A stretch of DNA of 64,000 nt from Firmicutes bacterium ADurb.Bin146 (GTDB taxonomy: Bacteria > Bacillota > Clostridia > DUPQ01), in assembly GCA_002070475.1 (NCBI GenBank), contig MWDI01000022.1:62001-126000 (forward strand). Direction: 5' to 3'. Of this stretch, positions 8,906-17,327 are shown one piece after another (position 1 is the stretch's first letter; each line of letters starts with the position of its first letter). A program made the translations under genes and the position numbers. The notes under the pieces were generated by a model. The model was not told where the DNA came from and did not search any database. It saw only the letters and a program-made list of their open reading frames with translations.

Positions 8906-10255
8906 ATGAATTTTACAAATCCTTATATTGCAAAAGCATATGAACAGGTGATAAATAGAAATCCTAATGAACCAGAGTTTCATCAAGCAGTAAGAGAAGT
9001 CTTTGAAACTATTTCCCCGATTATAGAAAAAAATGACATATATGAAAGGAATGCGATTCTGGAACGTATTACTGAACCTGAAAGAATGATAACTTTTAGG
9101 GTCACATGGGTGAGTGATGATAATAAAATAAATGTCAATAAAGGCTATAGAGTGCAATTTAATTCAGCAATCGGACCATACAAAGGGGGATTGAGACTCC
9201 ATCCATCTGTTAATGCATCAGTATTAAAATTTCTAGGATTCGAACAGATATTCAAAAACAGCCTTACAGGGCTTCCTTTGGGAGGGGGTAAAGGTGGATC
9301 GGATTTTGATCCTAAGGGCAAATCTGATATGGAGATAATGAGATTCTGCCAGGCATACATGTCTGAACTATATAGGCATATAGGTCCTAATCTTGATGTT
9401 CCTGCAGGTGATATAGGAACTAGCGCACGAGAAATTGGGTATATGTTCGGACAGTATAAAAGATTAGCAAATGAGTTTACTGGCGTTCTGACAGGTAAAG
9501 GATTAGCATATGGCGGTTCACTTGTAAGGAAAGAAGCAACTGGATACGGATTATGTTATTTTACAGATGAAATGCTTAAGACTATAAAGAATGATTCATT
9601 TGAGAATAAGAAAGTCGCAGTTTCAGGTTCTGGTAATGTGGCTATATACGCTATTGAAAAGATATATCAGTTAAAGGGAATACCTGTTACAGCTAGTGAT
9701 AGTGACGGATTTATATATGATCCTAATGGGATTAATCTTGATGTACTGAAGAAACTAAAAGAAGTAGATAGGAAGAGGATATCTGAGTATGAAAAAATAG
9801 TAAAGGGATCTATATATTATCCATCATTACGTCCATGGATAATTCCTTGTGATATAGCTCTACCTTGTGCTACGCAAAATGAACTGGATGTTGAAGATGC
9901 TAAAATTCTTGTTAGCAATAATGTAATAGCTGTTTGTGAAGGTGCAAATATGCCTTGCACGCCTGAAGCAATACAGTACCTTCAAAAAAATAAAGTATTA
10001 TTCGGTCCTGCTAAAGCAGCAAATGCAGGGGGTGTAGCGACATCGGGTCTGGAAATGAGTCAGAATTCCGTAAGGTACAGCTGGTCAGCTGAAAAAGTTG
10101 ATGAGCGTTTAAAAGCAATAATGAAAGGAATTTTTAATAATGTTAATGATACCGCTAAAGCATACGGAGTCGAAGGTGATTTGGTAGCAGGAGCAAATAT
10201 GGCAGGTTTTATAAAAGTTGCGGAAGCCATGATTGCACAAGGAGTAATTTATTGA
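8906..10255 (+). CDS. gdhA: NADP-type glutamate dehydrogenase, hexameric family
   Basis: Interconverts 2-oxoglutarate plus ammonia and glutamate. The 449-residue length, the PLGGGKGGSDFDPKGKSD block with the catalytic-site lysine, GPNLDVPAGDIGTSAREIGY, and the Rossmann motif GSGNVAIYAIEK place it in the 450-residue family I, which is usually NADP(H)-dependent and assimilatory; cofactor choice is inferred from family only. The C-terminal GGVATSGLEMSQNS motif is also typical. ATG 8906 follows GGGAG at 8890-8894. A hairpin-like ATATGC...GCATAT (8864-8881) sits just upstream of the ribosome site. The gene is flanked by terminators on both sides, so it is a single-gene unit. Confidence 0.95.
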   Translation: MNFTNPYIAKAYEQVINRNPNEPEFHQAVREVFETISPIIEKNDIYERNAILERITEPERMITFRVTWVSDDNKINVNKGYRVQFNSAIGPYKGGLRLHPSVNASVLKFLGFEQIFKNSLTGLPLGGGKGGSDFDPKGKSDMEIMRFCQAYMSELYRHIGPNLDVPAGDIGTSAREIGYMFGQYKRLANEFTGVLTGKGLAYGGSLVRKEATGYGLCYFTDEMLKTIKNDSFENKKVAVSGSGNVAIYAIEKIYQLKGIPVTASDSDGFIYDPNGINLDVLKKLKEVDRKRISEYEKIVKGSIYYPSLRPWIIPCDIALPCATQNELDVEDAKILVSNNVIAVCEGANMPCTPEAIQYLQKNKVLFGPAKAANAGGVATSGLEMSQNSVRYSWSAEKVDERLKAIMKGIFNNVNDTAKAYGVEGDLVAGANMAGFIKVAEAMIAQGVIY

Positions 10256-10304
10256 ATAACCTCATAATTAATTAATGTATATGTATAACTTGTAATGAAC
10301 CGTG

Positions 10305-10327
10305 AAAGCCACCTTCGGGTGGTTTTT
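10305..10327 (+). terminator. Intrinsic terminator after gdhA
   Basis: A strong stem AAAGCCACC / GGTGGTTTT (one G-U pair) closed by a TTCG tetraloop is followed by T's. In the 438-base gap between gdhA and pheS this is the first element; bases 10328-10411 show nothing recognisable, and the rest is the pheS promoter and leader RNA. Confidence 0.85.
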
Positions 10328-10411
10328 GCGTTCAGAAAGCTTTGAAGCACCTGTTTTAAGTGTTTTTAAATATTATTAAATCAAGTAAAAGGTAAAAAAT
10401 TAAATATGATA

Positions 10412-10439
10412 TTGAATTTTGTTGATAATATGATAAAAT
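10412..10439 (+). promoter_or_regulatory. Promoter of the pheST leader transcript
   Basis: TTGAAT (10412-10417) and TAAAAT (10434-10439) are 16 bases apart, and the -10 is extended by TG one base upstream (TGATAAAAT, 10431-10439). Transcription would begin around 10446, right before the structured leader described next. Confidence 0.65.
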
Positions 10440-10445
10440 ACGGTA

Positions 10446-10693
10446 AATACTATGAAGAAAGAAAGTACCCTTACTTGTTTTCTTACAGAGAAACGGTGTC
10501 AAGGCTGAGAGCATCGTGCAAGACTGTCTGGGGAAGTTCCTTTTGGAGTTGTTCGGCAGAAGCTTAAGTAAGCCGGAACGGCAGGACACCGATAAAGGTC
10601 CCTAGCATTGTTGGATGTGTAGTCTCATGGTTTGAATCAGCTTTCACCCTGTTGGGATGAAGGCTCATTTTATATTTATGGAGGAGAAAAGGG
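10446..10693 (+). promoter_or_regulatory. T-box-like leader RNA of pheST, probable Phe (TTC) specifier
   Basis: The roughly 248-base untranslated leader shows, in order, features of T-box Stem I and Stem II: ATGAAGAAAGAAAGTA (AGTA box, ~10452-10467), CAGAGA (10486-10491), a distal-loop-like segment, and GGAAGTTCCTTTTGGAG (~10532-10548), in which TTC would be the Phe specifier codon. Then follow AGTAAGCCGGAACGGC (10567-10582) and ACACCGATAAAGG, resembling the Stem II/IIA region. CGGTGTC (10494-10500) can also pair with GACACCG (10585-10591). A terminator-like hairpin lies at 10639-10665. The usual antiterminator sequence (GGGTGG-N-ACCGCG) is not recognisable, which lowers confidence. T-box leaders sense uncharged tRNA; position before pheS and the TTC codon fit. 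Confidence 0.55.
10639..10671 (+). terminator. Terminator-like hairpin (possible attenuator) before pheS
   Basis: Arms AGCTTTCACCC and GGGATGAAGGCT pair over 11 positions with one bulged A and one G-U, loop TGTT, followed by a weak CATTTT. In a T-box context this would be the regulatory terminator that competes with the antiterminator. The U tract is poor, so termination efficiency is doubtful. Confidence 0.5.
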
Positions 10694-11710
10694 ATGTTAC
10701 AGCTTGATAAAATGTTAACAACTGCTCAAAACGAGATATCTGCAGCAAAAGATATGAAAAAAATTGAGGAACTTAAAGTTCAGTATCTTGGAAAAAAAGG
10801 AGAGCTTACTCAGATTTTAAGAAGCATGAGTACTCTTGATCCTAAAGATCGCCCTGCAGCAGGAAAAGCTGCAAATGAAGCTCGTGAGAAATTAAATGAA
10901 TTGTTTGAAAATGCTGAAAAAATAATTGCTGGTACTTTTATGAAACAAAGACTGGATAAAGAACGTCTTGATGTAACTATGCCTGGGAAAAGAATTCAAA
11001 TAGGCCATACTCATCCTTTGACTCAGGTAATAAGAAAGATAGAGGATATATTTATTGGTTTAGGTTATCAGATTGCAGAAGGTCCGGAGATAGAATCGGT
11101 ACACTATAACTTCGATCAGCTTAATACTCCTGAAAATCATCCTTCAAAAGATGAACAGGATACTTTCTATTTTGACGCAGAAACATTACTAAGGACACAG
11201 ACCTCTCCTGTTCAAGCAAGGGTAATGGAGAAAAATGCTCCACCTATCAGGATTATCTGTCCTGGACGCGTATATAGAGCTGATGAAGTCGATGCTACTC
11301 ATTCTCCGATTTTCCACCAAGTGGAAGCCTTAGTTGTAGATAAGGGTATTACGATGGGTAACCTTATTGCTACATTAAAGCTTTTTGCAAAAGAATTATT
11401 TGGTGAAACTACGGAAATCCGTTTGCGTCCTCATTACTTTCCATTTACCGAACCTAGCGCTGAGGTGGATGTAAGCTGCTGGGTATGCAAAGGAAAAGGT
11501 TGTCCTGTATGTAAAAATGAAGGATTTATTGAAATTTTAGGAGCTGGTATGGTTCATCCAAATGTGCTACGAAACTGTGGTATTGATCCTGATGTATATA
11601 GTGGTTTTGCATTTGGTTTAGGAGTTGAGCGTACAGCTATGGCAGTATATGGCATAAATGATCTTAGATTGCTATATGAAAACGATATGAGATTTTTATC
11701 TCAATTTTAG
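10694..11710 (+). CDS. pheS: Phenylalanyl-tRNA synthetase alpha subunit
   Basis: Class II aminoacyl-tRNA synthetase catalytic subunit of the (alpha-beta)2 PheRS. The N-terminal ~85 residues form the coiled-coil tRNA-binding domain, followed by the catalytic core: motif 2 region (CPGRVYRADEVDATHSPIFH), the FPFTEPSAEVDVSCWVC segment and motif 3 FGLGVERTAMAVYGINDLR. The CWVCKGKGCPVC segment is cysteine-rich, as in many bacterial PheS. At 338 residues it has normal length. The GGAGGAGAAAAGGG ribosome site lies just before ATG 10694. It is followed after 10 bases by pheT. Confidence 0.97.
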   Translation: MLQLDKMLTTAQNEISAAKDMKKIEELKVQYLGKKGELTQILRSMSTLDPKDRPAAGKAANEAREKLNELFENAEKIIAGTFMKQRLDKERLDVTMPGKRIQIGHTHPLTQVIRKIEDIFIGLGYQIAEGPEIESVHYNFDQLNTPENHPSKDEQDTFYFDAETLLRTQTSPVQARVMEKNAPPIRIICPGRVYRADEVDATHSPIFHQVEALVVDKGITMGNLIATLKLFAKELFGETTEIRLRPHYFPFTEPSAEVDVSCWVCKGKGCPVCKNEGFIEILGAGMVHPNVLRNCGIDPDVYSGFAFGLGVERTAMAVYGINDLRLLYENDMRFLSQF

Positions 11711-11720
11711 GAGGTGGAAA

Positions 11721-14108
11721 ATGATAGCACCAATTAAATGGTTAAAGGATTTTGTCGATATAGATTATGAGGTAAAGGATTTTTGTGATCTTATGACTAT
11801 GACTGGAACGAAAGTAGAGGGTTATGGCCAAGTGGGGGAAGAAATTTCTCGCGTAGTGACTGGAAAAATACTTACACTGAGAGACCATCCAAATTCTGAT
11901 CATCTAAAAATAGCTTCTGTTGATGTTAAAAATCAGATATTGCAGATAGTAACAGGAGCACCAAATGTTCAGATCGGTCAGATTATACCCATAGCGCTTG
12001 ATAATGCGACACTGCCAAAAAAGGTTACAATCAAAAAAGGCAAACTCAGAGGGGAATTGTCAGAAGGCATGATGTGTTCAATCCAGGAACTTAATCTTAC
12101 TAAACACGATTATCCGGATGCATGTGATAATGGGATATGGGTTTTAAAAGAGGATACTCCATTGGGTATGGATATAAAAGAGTATGCAGGACTCGATGAT
12201 TATGCAGTAGAATTTGAAATTACACCGAACAGACAAGATTGTTATAGTATAAAAGGTATTGCTCGGGAAGCATCTGTTGCTTTGAAAAAACCGTTTAAAG
12301 ATAATGCTCCTATAATTAAGGAGGAAGGTCAAGGGATTGTTAATAACTATATAAAAGTTAATATAGATGCAGAGGATCTTTGTTCAAGGTACTGTGCAAG
12401 AATTATTACTGATGTAAACATAAAACCTTCCCCTGAATGGATGAGGATAAGGCTAAGAAACGCAGGAGTTAGGCCTATTAATAACATTGTTGATATAACC
12501 AATTATGTAATGCTTGAACTCGGCCAGCCTATGCATGCATTTGACTTGGAATATATTGAAGGTAATACAATAAATGTCCGACGGGCAAAACCTGATGAAA
12601 TGGTTGTCATGCTTGACGAAAAGACAAAAATACTTGATGATTCCATATTAGTAATATCTGATACAAAAAAAGCAGTCGCAGTTGCAGGTATTATGGGCGC
12701 AATGAACAGCGAAGTAAATAGTAATACAAAGACAGTGCTTTTCGAGTCAGCAATGTTTAGCTCATCAAATGTGAGAATTAGTGCTAAAAAACTAGGCATG
12801 CGTACTGATTCTTCATCACTTTTCGAAAAAGGACTAGATGCAAACAATGCATTATATGCAATAAATAGAGCTTGTGAACTTGTTGAAATACTTAACGCAG
12901 GCAAAGTAGTTAAGGGAATAGTGGATGTAAATAATAATCTTCCTGTACTAGTAAGTATAAAATTAGACAATCAGAAAGTTAACAATTTACTAGGTGCGGA
13001 TATCTCGCTTGAGGAAATGAAAGCGATATTAACAAGGCTTGGTATGAAAATTGACAAAAAAGAAAAAGATTATTATGTAACTGTCCCTACATACAGGCCT
13101 GATATTACATGCTGTGCAGATATAGCAGAAGAAGTAGCTAGATTTTATGGATACAACAAAATAATTCCTTCTTTATCATTAGGACAGTCAGTAACACAGG
13201 GAGTCAGAACCCATAGTCAGAATGTGAAAAAAGCTATTCACAACACACTTATATCATGCGGTCTTAACGAGATAATGACATATTCATTTATTAGTCCAAA
13301 AAATTTCGATAAGCTTGGATTAAGCCAAGATGATCCGCTAAGAGACTGTATGAAAATAAAAAACCCTTTAGGTGAAGATTATTCGGTTATGAGGACAACT
13401 ACATTGCCAAGTATGCTGAAAGTTATGTCATACAATGTAAACAGAAATATAAAACAAGGAAGATTCTTTGAAATATCAAAAACATACCATCAGGCTGCAT
13501 TGTTAGCTGAAGAAAAAGAGGTTATTACTATAGGATTATTCGGATCATGCGACTTTTATGATCTTAAAGGATTTGCAGAAAATATACTGCTATGTCTTGG
13601 CATAAATAATGCTGAGTATGTAGCAAACAGAACTAACAATGTATATCATACGGGAAGATGTGCAGATATATTGCTAAATGATAAGATAATAGGTACATTC
13701 GGCCAAATTGATTACTCAGTATCTGCAGAATTTGATGCACCTGAAGATTCATATATTTTAACAATGGATGTCGCAATGCTAATTGATAATACGAATTTCG
13801 TACGCTCGTTCAGACCATTACCAAAATATCCTTCATCATCAAGAGATTTATCTATTATTGTAGATAGAGATATTTTATCAGCTGATATTATAAAAACCGC
13901 AAAGAATACAGTAAAAGAGATACTTGAGGATGTGGCATTGTTTGATGTCTATACAGGAGGACAGATAGAAGAAGGTAGTAAGAGTCTATCATATTCATTT
14001 ACATTCAGGTCAAAAGACAGAACACTGGAGGAAGACGAGGTAAATAAAGCAATGGATAAGATAATGAACATGCTTTTAAAGGAATACCAAGCAAAAGTAA
14101 GATGCTAG
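11721..14108 (+). CDS. pheT: Phenylalanyl-tRNA synthetase beta subunit
   Basis: The 795-residue beta subunit. The order of domains is standard: N-terminal wing and EMAP-like tRNA-binding fold (VVTGKILTLRDHPNSDHLKIA, ~45-65), B3/B4 editing domain (around residues 215-390 with PEWMRIRLRNAGVRPINNIV and the TNYVMLELGQPMHAFD motif), the B5 domain, the catalytic-like fold, and a C-terminal anticodon-binding FDX-ACB domain (RPLPKYPSSSRDLSIIVD). AGGAGGTGG precedes ATG 11721. The 3' end overlaps the next gene by 7 bases. Confidence 0.97.
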   Translation: MIAPIKWLKDFVDIDYEVKDFCDLMTMTGTKVEGYGQVGEEISRVVTGKILTLRDHPNSDHLKIASVDVKNQILQIVTGAPNVQIGQIIPIALDNATLPKKVTIKKGKLRGELSEGMMCSIQELNLTKHDYPDACDNGIWVLKEDTPLGMDIKEYAGLDDYAVEFEITPNRQDCYSIKGIAREASVALKKPFKDNAPIIKEEGQGIVNNYIKVNIDAEDLCSRYCARIITDVNIKPSPEWMRIRLRNAGVRPINNIVDITNYVMLELGQPMHAFDLEYIEGNTINVRRAKPDEMVVMLDEKTKILDDSILVISDTKKAVAVAGIMGAMNSEVNSNTKTVLFESAMFSSSNVRISAKKLGMRTDSSSLFEKGLDANNALYAINRACELVEILNAGKVVKGIVDVNNNLPVLVSIKLDNQKVNNLLGADISLEEMKAILTRLGMKIDKKEKDYYVTVPTYRPDITCCADIAEEVARFYGYNKIIPSLSLGQSVTQGVRTHSQNVKKAIHNTLISCGLNEIMTYSFISPKNFDKLGLSQDDPLRDCMKIKNPLGEDYSVMRTTTLPSMLKVMSYNVNRNIKQGRFFEISKTYHQAALLAEEKEVITIGLFGSCDFYDLKGFAENILLCLGINNAEYVANRTNNVYHTGRCADILLNDKIIGTFGQIDYSVSAEFDAPEDSYILTMDVAMLIDNTNFVRSFRPLPKYPSSSRDLSIIVDRDILSADIIKTAKNTVKEILEDVALFDVYTGGQIEEGSKSLSYSFTFRSKDRTLEEDEVNKAMDKIMNMLLKEYQAKVRC

Positions 14109-14497
14109 AGAATATTTACAATAGATTTAGAGCAGATAAGTTTGCAACTGAAATTCTAAAAATCAATATAAACAGCATTAATGAGGGAAGAGCTAAAGCA
14201 TCCTTGCAAGTAAGAAAAGAACATTTAAATGGTGTTGAGCTATGCCAAGGAGGCGTAATTTACTCTTTAGCGGATTTTACATGCGCTATGGCTGCCAATA
14301 GCTATGGTCCGGTATGTGTGTCTGTTGAAAATAGTATAATCTACAAAAGAGCAGTCAGAAATGAAGAGATAATGATTGCAGATGCAGAAGTTGTTTCACG
14401 CAATAATCGTATTGTTGAATGTGAATGTGTTATTACTGTAAACTATGAGATTCGAGCAATTATGAAATCAAAACTATTGAGTGAAAAAACACAATAG
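14102..14497 (+). CDS. PaaI-family hotdog-fold thioesterase
   Basis: A 131-residue single hotdog-domain protein of the PaaI/YbgC-like group, expected to hydrolyse acyl-CoA thioesters. The family block VELCQGGVIYSLADFTCAMAA (about residues 45-65) corresponds to the usual hGG-x-x-x-x-LAD-x-A segment, where the aspartate serves in catalysis, and is followed by the typical beta strands (SVENSIIYKRAV). Start ATG 14102 overlaps the pheT stop region by 7 bases, indicating translational coupling, although there is no functional link to tRNA charging. Substrate unknown. Confidence 0.85.
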   Translation: MLENIYNRFRADKFATEILKININSINEGRAKASLQVRKEHLNGVELCQGGVIYSLADFTCAMAANSYGPVCVSVENSIIYKRAVRNEEIMIADAEVVSRNNRIVECECVITVNYEIRAIMKSKLLSEKTQ

Positions 14498-14527
14498 GAT
14501 ATACTGTAATAAGGTGTACTATATCCT
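14496..14527 (+). repeat. 8-bp inverted repeat between thioesterase gene and rodA
   Basis: AGGATATA (14496-14503) and TATATCCT (14520-14527) form a perfect inverted repeat with a 16-base loop, beginning at the thioesterase stop codon. There is no T tract, so a terminator role is doubtful; it could be an operator or an mRNA stem. Confidence 0.4.
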
Positions 14528-14547
14528 AACTTATGAAAGGCATGTTA

Positions 14548-15672
14548 ATGTTCAATAAGATAAGCATAAAGACTTTCTTTAAGAAATTCGACTATATCCT
14601 TTTAGGATTAGTTCTTGCGCTGACTACAATAGGAATTATCGCTATGCCAAGCATCGTTGATACAATGAATTCAGGCCCTTCAATACTAAAAACACAGATG
14701 CTCAGTATTGCATTGGGATTGTTTTTATGCTTAGGTTTTTCAATAATCGATTATTCATTTTTAAGATATTGGGGAATAGTATTTTATATTATCGGTCTTC
14801 TAATGCTTATTTATGTTATTCCTTTCGGATATGGTAGAGATGATCCTAATATAGGCTCAAATAGCTGGATTGACTTATTTGGAGTTTTTAGTTTCCAACC
14901 TTCAGAACTGATGAAAGTAGCCTATATGATGTTTCTGCCGTCACAGTTTGAATTACTTAAAGAAGAATTTTCATTAAAAAGGTTAATTTTCATTGCAATT
15001 TCGGGATTATTGCCTATTGGACTTATACTGTTGCAGCCTGATTTGGGTACAGCAACTGTTTTTGCATTCTCATTTGCCATAATAATATTTGTATACGGAG
15101 TAAAGTATAGATACATTTTAATATCTGTAGCAGTTTTGGCAGCTTCACTACCAATTGTGTGGATGTTTTTGGATGGATGGCAGAAGAACAGGATCAGAGT
15201 ATTTATAGATCCGACTTATGATCCTTCGGGAGCAGGGTATCAGACATCAAAATCCATAGTCGCATTAGGTAGTGGAGGACTGAAAGGAGCAGGTTTATTT
15301 AATGGTATACAAACTCAAGGCAATGGTATCCCTGTAAAAGAATCTGACTTTATTTTCTCAGCTATAGGAGAAGAAATGGGATTTTTAGGGTGTTCAGCAA
15401 TTGTGATACTGGCTTTTTTTATAATTATAAGATGCATATATATAGCATCAAAATGTTCCAGTTATTATGGAAAATTTATTGTAGCGGGGATGGCTGCTAT
15501 GATAGCTTTTCATTTTATAGAAAATATAGGGATGAATATCGAACTTATGCCCGTAACCGGAATACCTCTACCATTCATATCTGCTGGAGGTACAAATATG
15601 ATTGGTTGCTTTGCAATGATAGGTATAATAATATCCGCTTCTATTCGCAGAGATCAGGTTAAAAGAATCTAG
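14548..15672 (+). CDS. rodA: SEDS-family peptidoglycan polymerase, RodA type
   Basis: A 374-residue polytopic membrane protein with about ten hydrophobic segments. SEDS landmarks are visible: SFQPSELMKVAYM, LQPDLGTATVF with the catalytic aspartate region, the long loop with DPSGAGYQTSKSIVALGSGGLKGAGLF, KESDFIFSAIGEEMGFLG, and the C-terminal TGIPLPFISAGGTNMI. These proteins polymerise lipid II with a partner class B PBP. ATGs at 14533, 14542 and 14548 are in frame; GAAAGG at 14535-14540 is 7 bases from ATG 14548, which I take as start. RodA is preferred over FtsW because another SEDS gene sits in the division cluster downstream and because of the terminator separating this one from mraZ. Confidence 0.85.
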   Translation: MFNKISIKTFFKKFDYILLGLVLALTTIGIIAMPSIVDTMNSGPSILKTQMLSIALGLFLCLGFSIIDYSFLRYWGIVFYIIGLLMLIYVIPFGYGRDDPNIGSNSWIDLFGVFSFQPSELMKVAYMMFLPSQFELLKEEFSLKRLIFIAISGLLPIGLILLQPDLGTATVFAFSFAIIIFVYGVKYRYILISVAVLAASLPIVWMFLDGWQKNRIRVFIDPTYDPSGAGYQTSKSIVALGSGGLKGAGLFNGIQTQGNGIPVKESDFIFSAIGEEMGFLGCSAIVILAFFIIIRCIYIASKCSSYYGKFIVAGMAAMIAFHFIENIGMNIELMPVTGIPLPFISAGGTNMIGCFAMIGIIISASIRRDQVKRI

Positions 15673-15703
15673 ATATTTAATTAATGTATGATTTATTATG
15701 AAC

Positions 15704-15731
15704 AACACTTTTTTAAGTGTTATTTTTTTAT
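15704..15731 (+). terminator. Intrinsic terminator after rodA
   Basis: AACACTT / AAGTGTT with a TTTT loop (15704-15721) followed by ATTTTTTTAT. It isolates rodA from the mraZ-initiated division cluster. Confidence 0.82.
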
Positions 15732-15759
15732 AAAAAAACATAAAAATTAAAAAAAGATG

Positions 15760-15788
15760 TTGACACATGCAGAGATGGAGTGTAAAAT
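15760..15788 (+). promoter_or_regulatory. Strong sigma-A promoter of the mraZ division cluster
   Basis: A consensus TTGACA (15760-15765) is 17 bases from TAAAAT (15783-15788). Transcription would start about 15795, exactly where the MraZ boxes begin, so MraZ binding would block initiation or early elongation. Confidence 0.8.
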
Positions 15789-15794
15789 GTAGTC

Positions 15795-15823
15795 AAGTGG
15801 TAACAAAGTGGTGCCAAAGTGGT
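15795..15823 (+). promoter_or_regulatory. MraZ operator: three AAGTGGT boxes with 11-bp period
   Basis: AAGTGGT occurs three times, with the GTGG cores at 15797, 15808 and 15819, spaced exactly 11 bases, about one helical turn. MraZ is known to bind several direct repeats with a GTG(G) core and roughly 10-11 bp period upstream of mraZ and to repress its own operon. The boxes lie at the expected transcription start and in the leader of mraZ, which fits autorepression. Confidence 0.85.
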
Positions 15824-15846
15824 ATAAAATGCACTGGAGAAAACAG

Positions 15847-16317
15847 ATGGCAATGTATGGAGAATTTACACATAGGGTAGATGATAAGGGCAGAGTCGTT
15901 CTTCCTGTATCCATGCGAGAAGTACTTGGAGATAAATTTGTTATAGCTAAAAGCGTAGATAGTACTTTGAAAATCCTATATCTGTACACAAGAAAAGATT
16001 GGGAGAATATTATTGAATCAGCTGCAAGAATTGCCGCAAAAGACAGAAATAAAGCTGTATATGTAAGACTACTTTCTGCAAGCGGAAAAGATACAGAACT
16101 TGACAGTCAGAACAGAGTACTTATTCCTATAGAATTAAGAAATTATGCTAATTTAGGCAAAGAAGCTGTATTACTCGGATATAACAACAGAGTAGAGATA
16201 TGGAACAAGGAATCATATTTTTCTGTTATACCTGATGACTCAGTAATTTCAGAAGAACAAGCTCAAGAATATGCGGATAATGTTGCTGCAATTCTTGAGG
16301 AAATACCTTTAGCGTAA
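15847..16317 (+). CDS. mraZ: Transcriptional regulator MraZ
   Basis: DNA-binding regulator of the division cluster, made of two swapped-hairpin AbrB-like repeats. The two DxxxR signatures are seen as DDKGRVVLP and DSQNRVLIP. The frame is open back to a GTG-like start at 15808, but MraZ proteins start with M-(x)-GEF/Y; GGAG at 15836-15839 lies 7 bases before ATG 15847, giving MAMYGEFTHRVDDKGR and 156 residues. Upstream codons would also overlap the operator repeats. The stop overlaps rsmH by one base (TAATG). Probably forms a ring oligomer reading the three repeats upstream. Confidence 0.95.
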   Translation: MAMYGEFTHRVDDKGRVVLPVSMREVLGDKFVIAKSVDSTLKILYLYTRKDWENIIESAARIAAKDRNKAVYVRLLSASGKDTELDSQNRVLIPIELRNYANLGKEAVLLGYNNRVEIWNKESYFSVIPDDSVISEEQAQEYADNVAAILEEIPLA

Positions 16318-17267
16318 TGAAAGAATATTCACATGAATCGGTATTGGCCGATGAATGTATAGAATATCTGAATATTGACAAAAGAGGAACTTACATTGAT
16401 TGTACCGCAGGTGGTGGAGGACATTCAGTAAGAATATACGAAAGATTAAACGAGGATGGTTTGCTAATTTCCTGTGATCAGGATATCAAAGCATGTGAAA
16501 CCACAAAAGAAAGACTCGGAAAGTACAATCGAAAAACGAAATTCATAGTATTACATGAGAATTTCGTGAACATTGATAAGATAATACAGGAATATTGTCC
16601 AGAAGGAGCAGACGGAATACTTATCGATTTGGGTGTCTCGTCATACCAGCTGGATAACGAAGAAAGAGGGTTCTCTTATCATAATGATGGACCATTAGAT
16701 ATGAGAATGGATCAAACAAAGGATAAAACCGCAGAATATGTGGTAAATAATTACACTAAAGATGAACTTATCCGTATTCTATATGAATATGGAGAGGAAA
16801 AGAACGCAAGAAGAATAGCAGAAGCTATAATGCACAAAAGACAAAATTGCAGGATAACTACTACTAGCCAGTTATCGGATATAATTAAGGAAGCATATCC
16901 TGTGAAAGAAAGATTTAATGGCAAACATCCTGCGCGGAAAACATTTCAAGCCATAAGGATTGAAGTAAATGATGAGCTCAATATTTTAAAAGAAATGCTT
17001 CCTAAGGCAGCATTTGCACTAAAGAGTAGTGGACGACTGGCAGTAATTACGTTTCATTCGTTAGAAGACAGGATTGTTAAAACATCTTTCAATGGATTAA
17101 TCGCACCCTGTACATGTCCAAAATCCTTTCCGGTATGTGTATGTAATAAAGTAGCACAACATAAATTAATTGTAAAAAAACCATTAGTACCGAAAAGTGA
17201 AGAAACACAAAAGAATTACAGATCAAGAAGTTCCAAACTGAGAGTTTTAGAGAGAACTTTTAGATAA
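16317..17267 (+). CDS. rsmH: 16S rRNA m4C1402 N4-methyltransferase RsmH
   Basis: Methylates the N4 of C1402 in 16S rRNA using S-adenosylmethionine. The N-terminal HESVLADECIEYL, the SAM-binding YIDCTAGGGGHS, the LIDLGVSSYQLD block with GFSYHNDGPLDMRMD, and the C-terminal HSLEDRIVKTSF and SSKLRVLERT are all family signatures. Length of 316 is typical. It is the standard second gene of the cluster, joined to mraZ by a one-base overlap. Confidence 0.97.
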   Translation: MKEYSHESVLADECIEYLNIDKRGTYIDCTAGGGGHSVRIYERLNEDGLLISCDQDIKACETTKERLGKYNRKTKFIVLHENFVNIDKIIQEYCPEGADGILIDLGVSSYQLDNEERGFSYHNDGPLDMRMDQTKDKTAEYVVNNYTKDELIRILYEYGEEKNARRIAEAIMHKRQNCRITTTSQLSDIIKEAYPVKERFNGKHPARKTFQAIRIEVNDELNILKEMLPKAAFALKSSGRLAVITFHSLEDRIVKTSFNGLIAPCTCPKSFPVCVCNKVAQHKLIVKKPLVPKSEETQKNYRSRSSKLRVLERTFR

Positions 17268-17327
17268 ACACTAAAGATAAAACGCGATTAGCGTAAAAAC
17301 ACTCAAGAATCATTAAACACTAAAGAT
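17265..17327 (+). repeat. Pair of 14-bp direct repeats after rsmH
   Basis: TAAACACTAAAGAT occurs at 17265-17278 and again at 17314-17327, the first copy starting on the rsmH stop codon. The 49-base offset suggests a local duplication or insertion footprint in the gap before ftsL. Confidence 0.7.

Noticed and set aside
10446..10693. Considered as SRP RNA, RNase P RNA or another housekeeping RNA
   Set aside because: The conserved cores of those RNAs are absent, while T-box-like elements occur in order directly before pheS.
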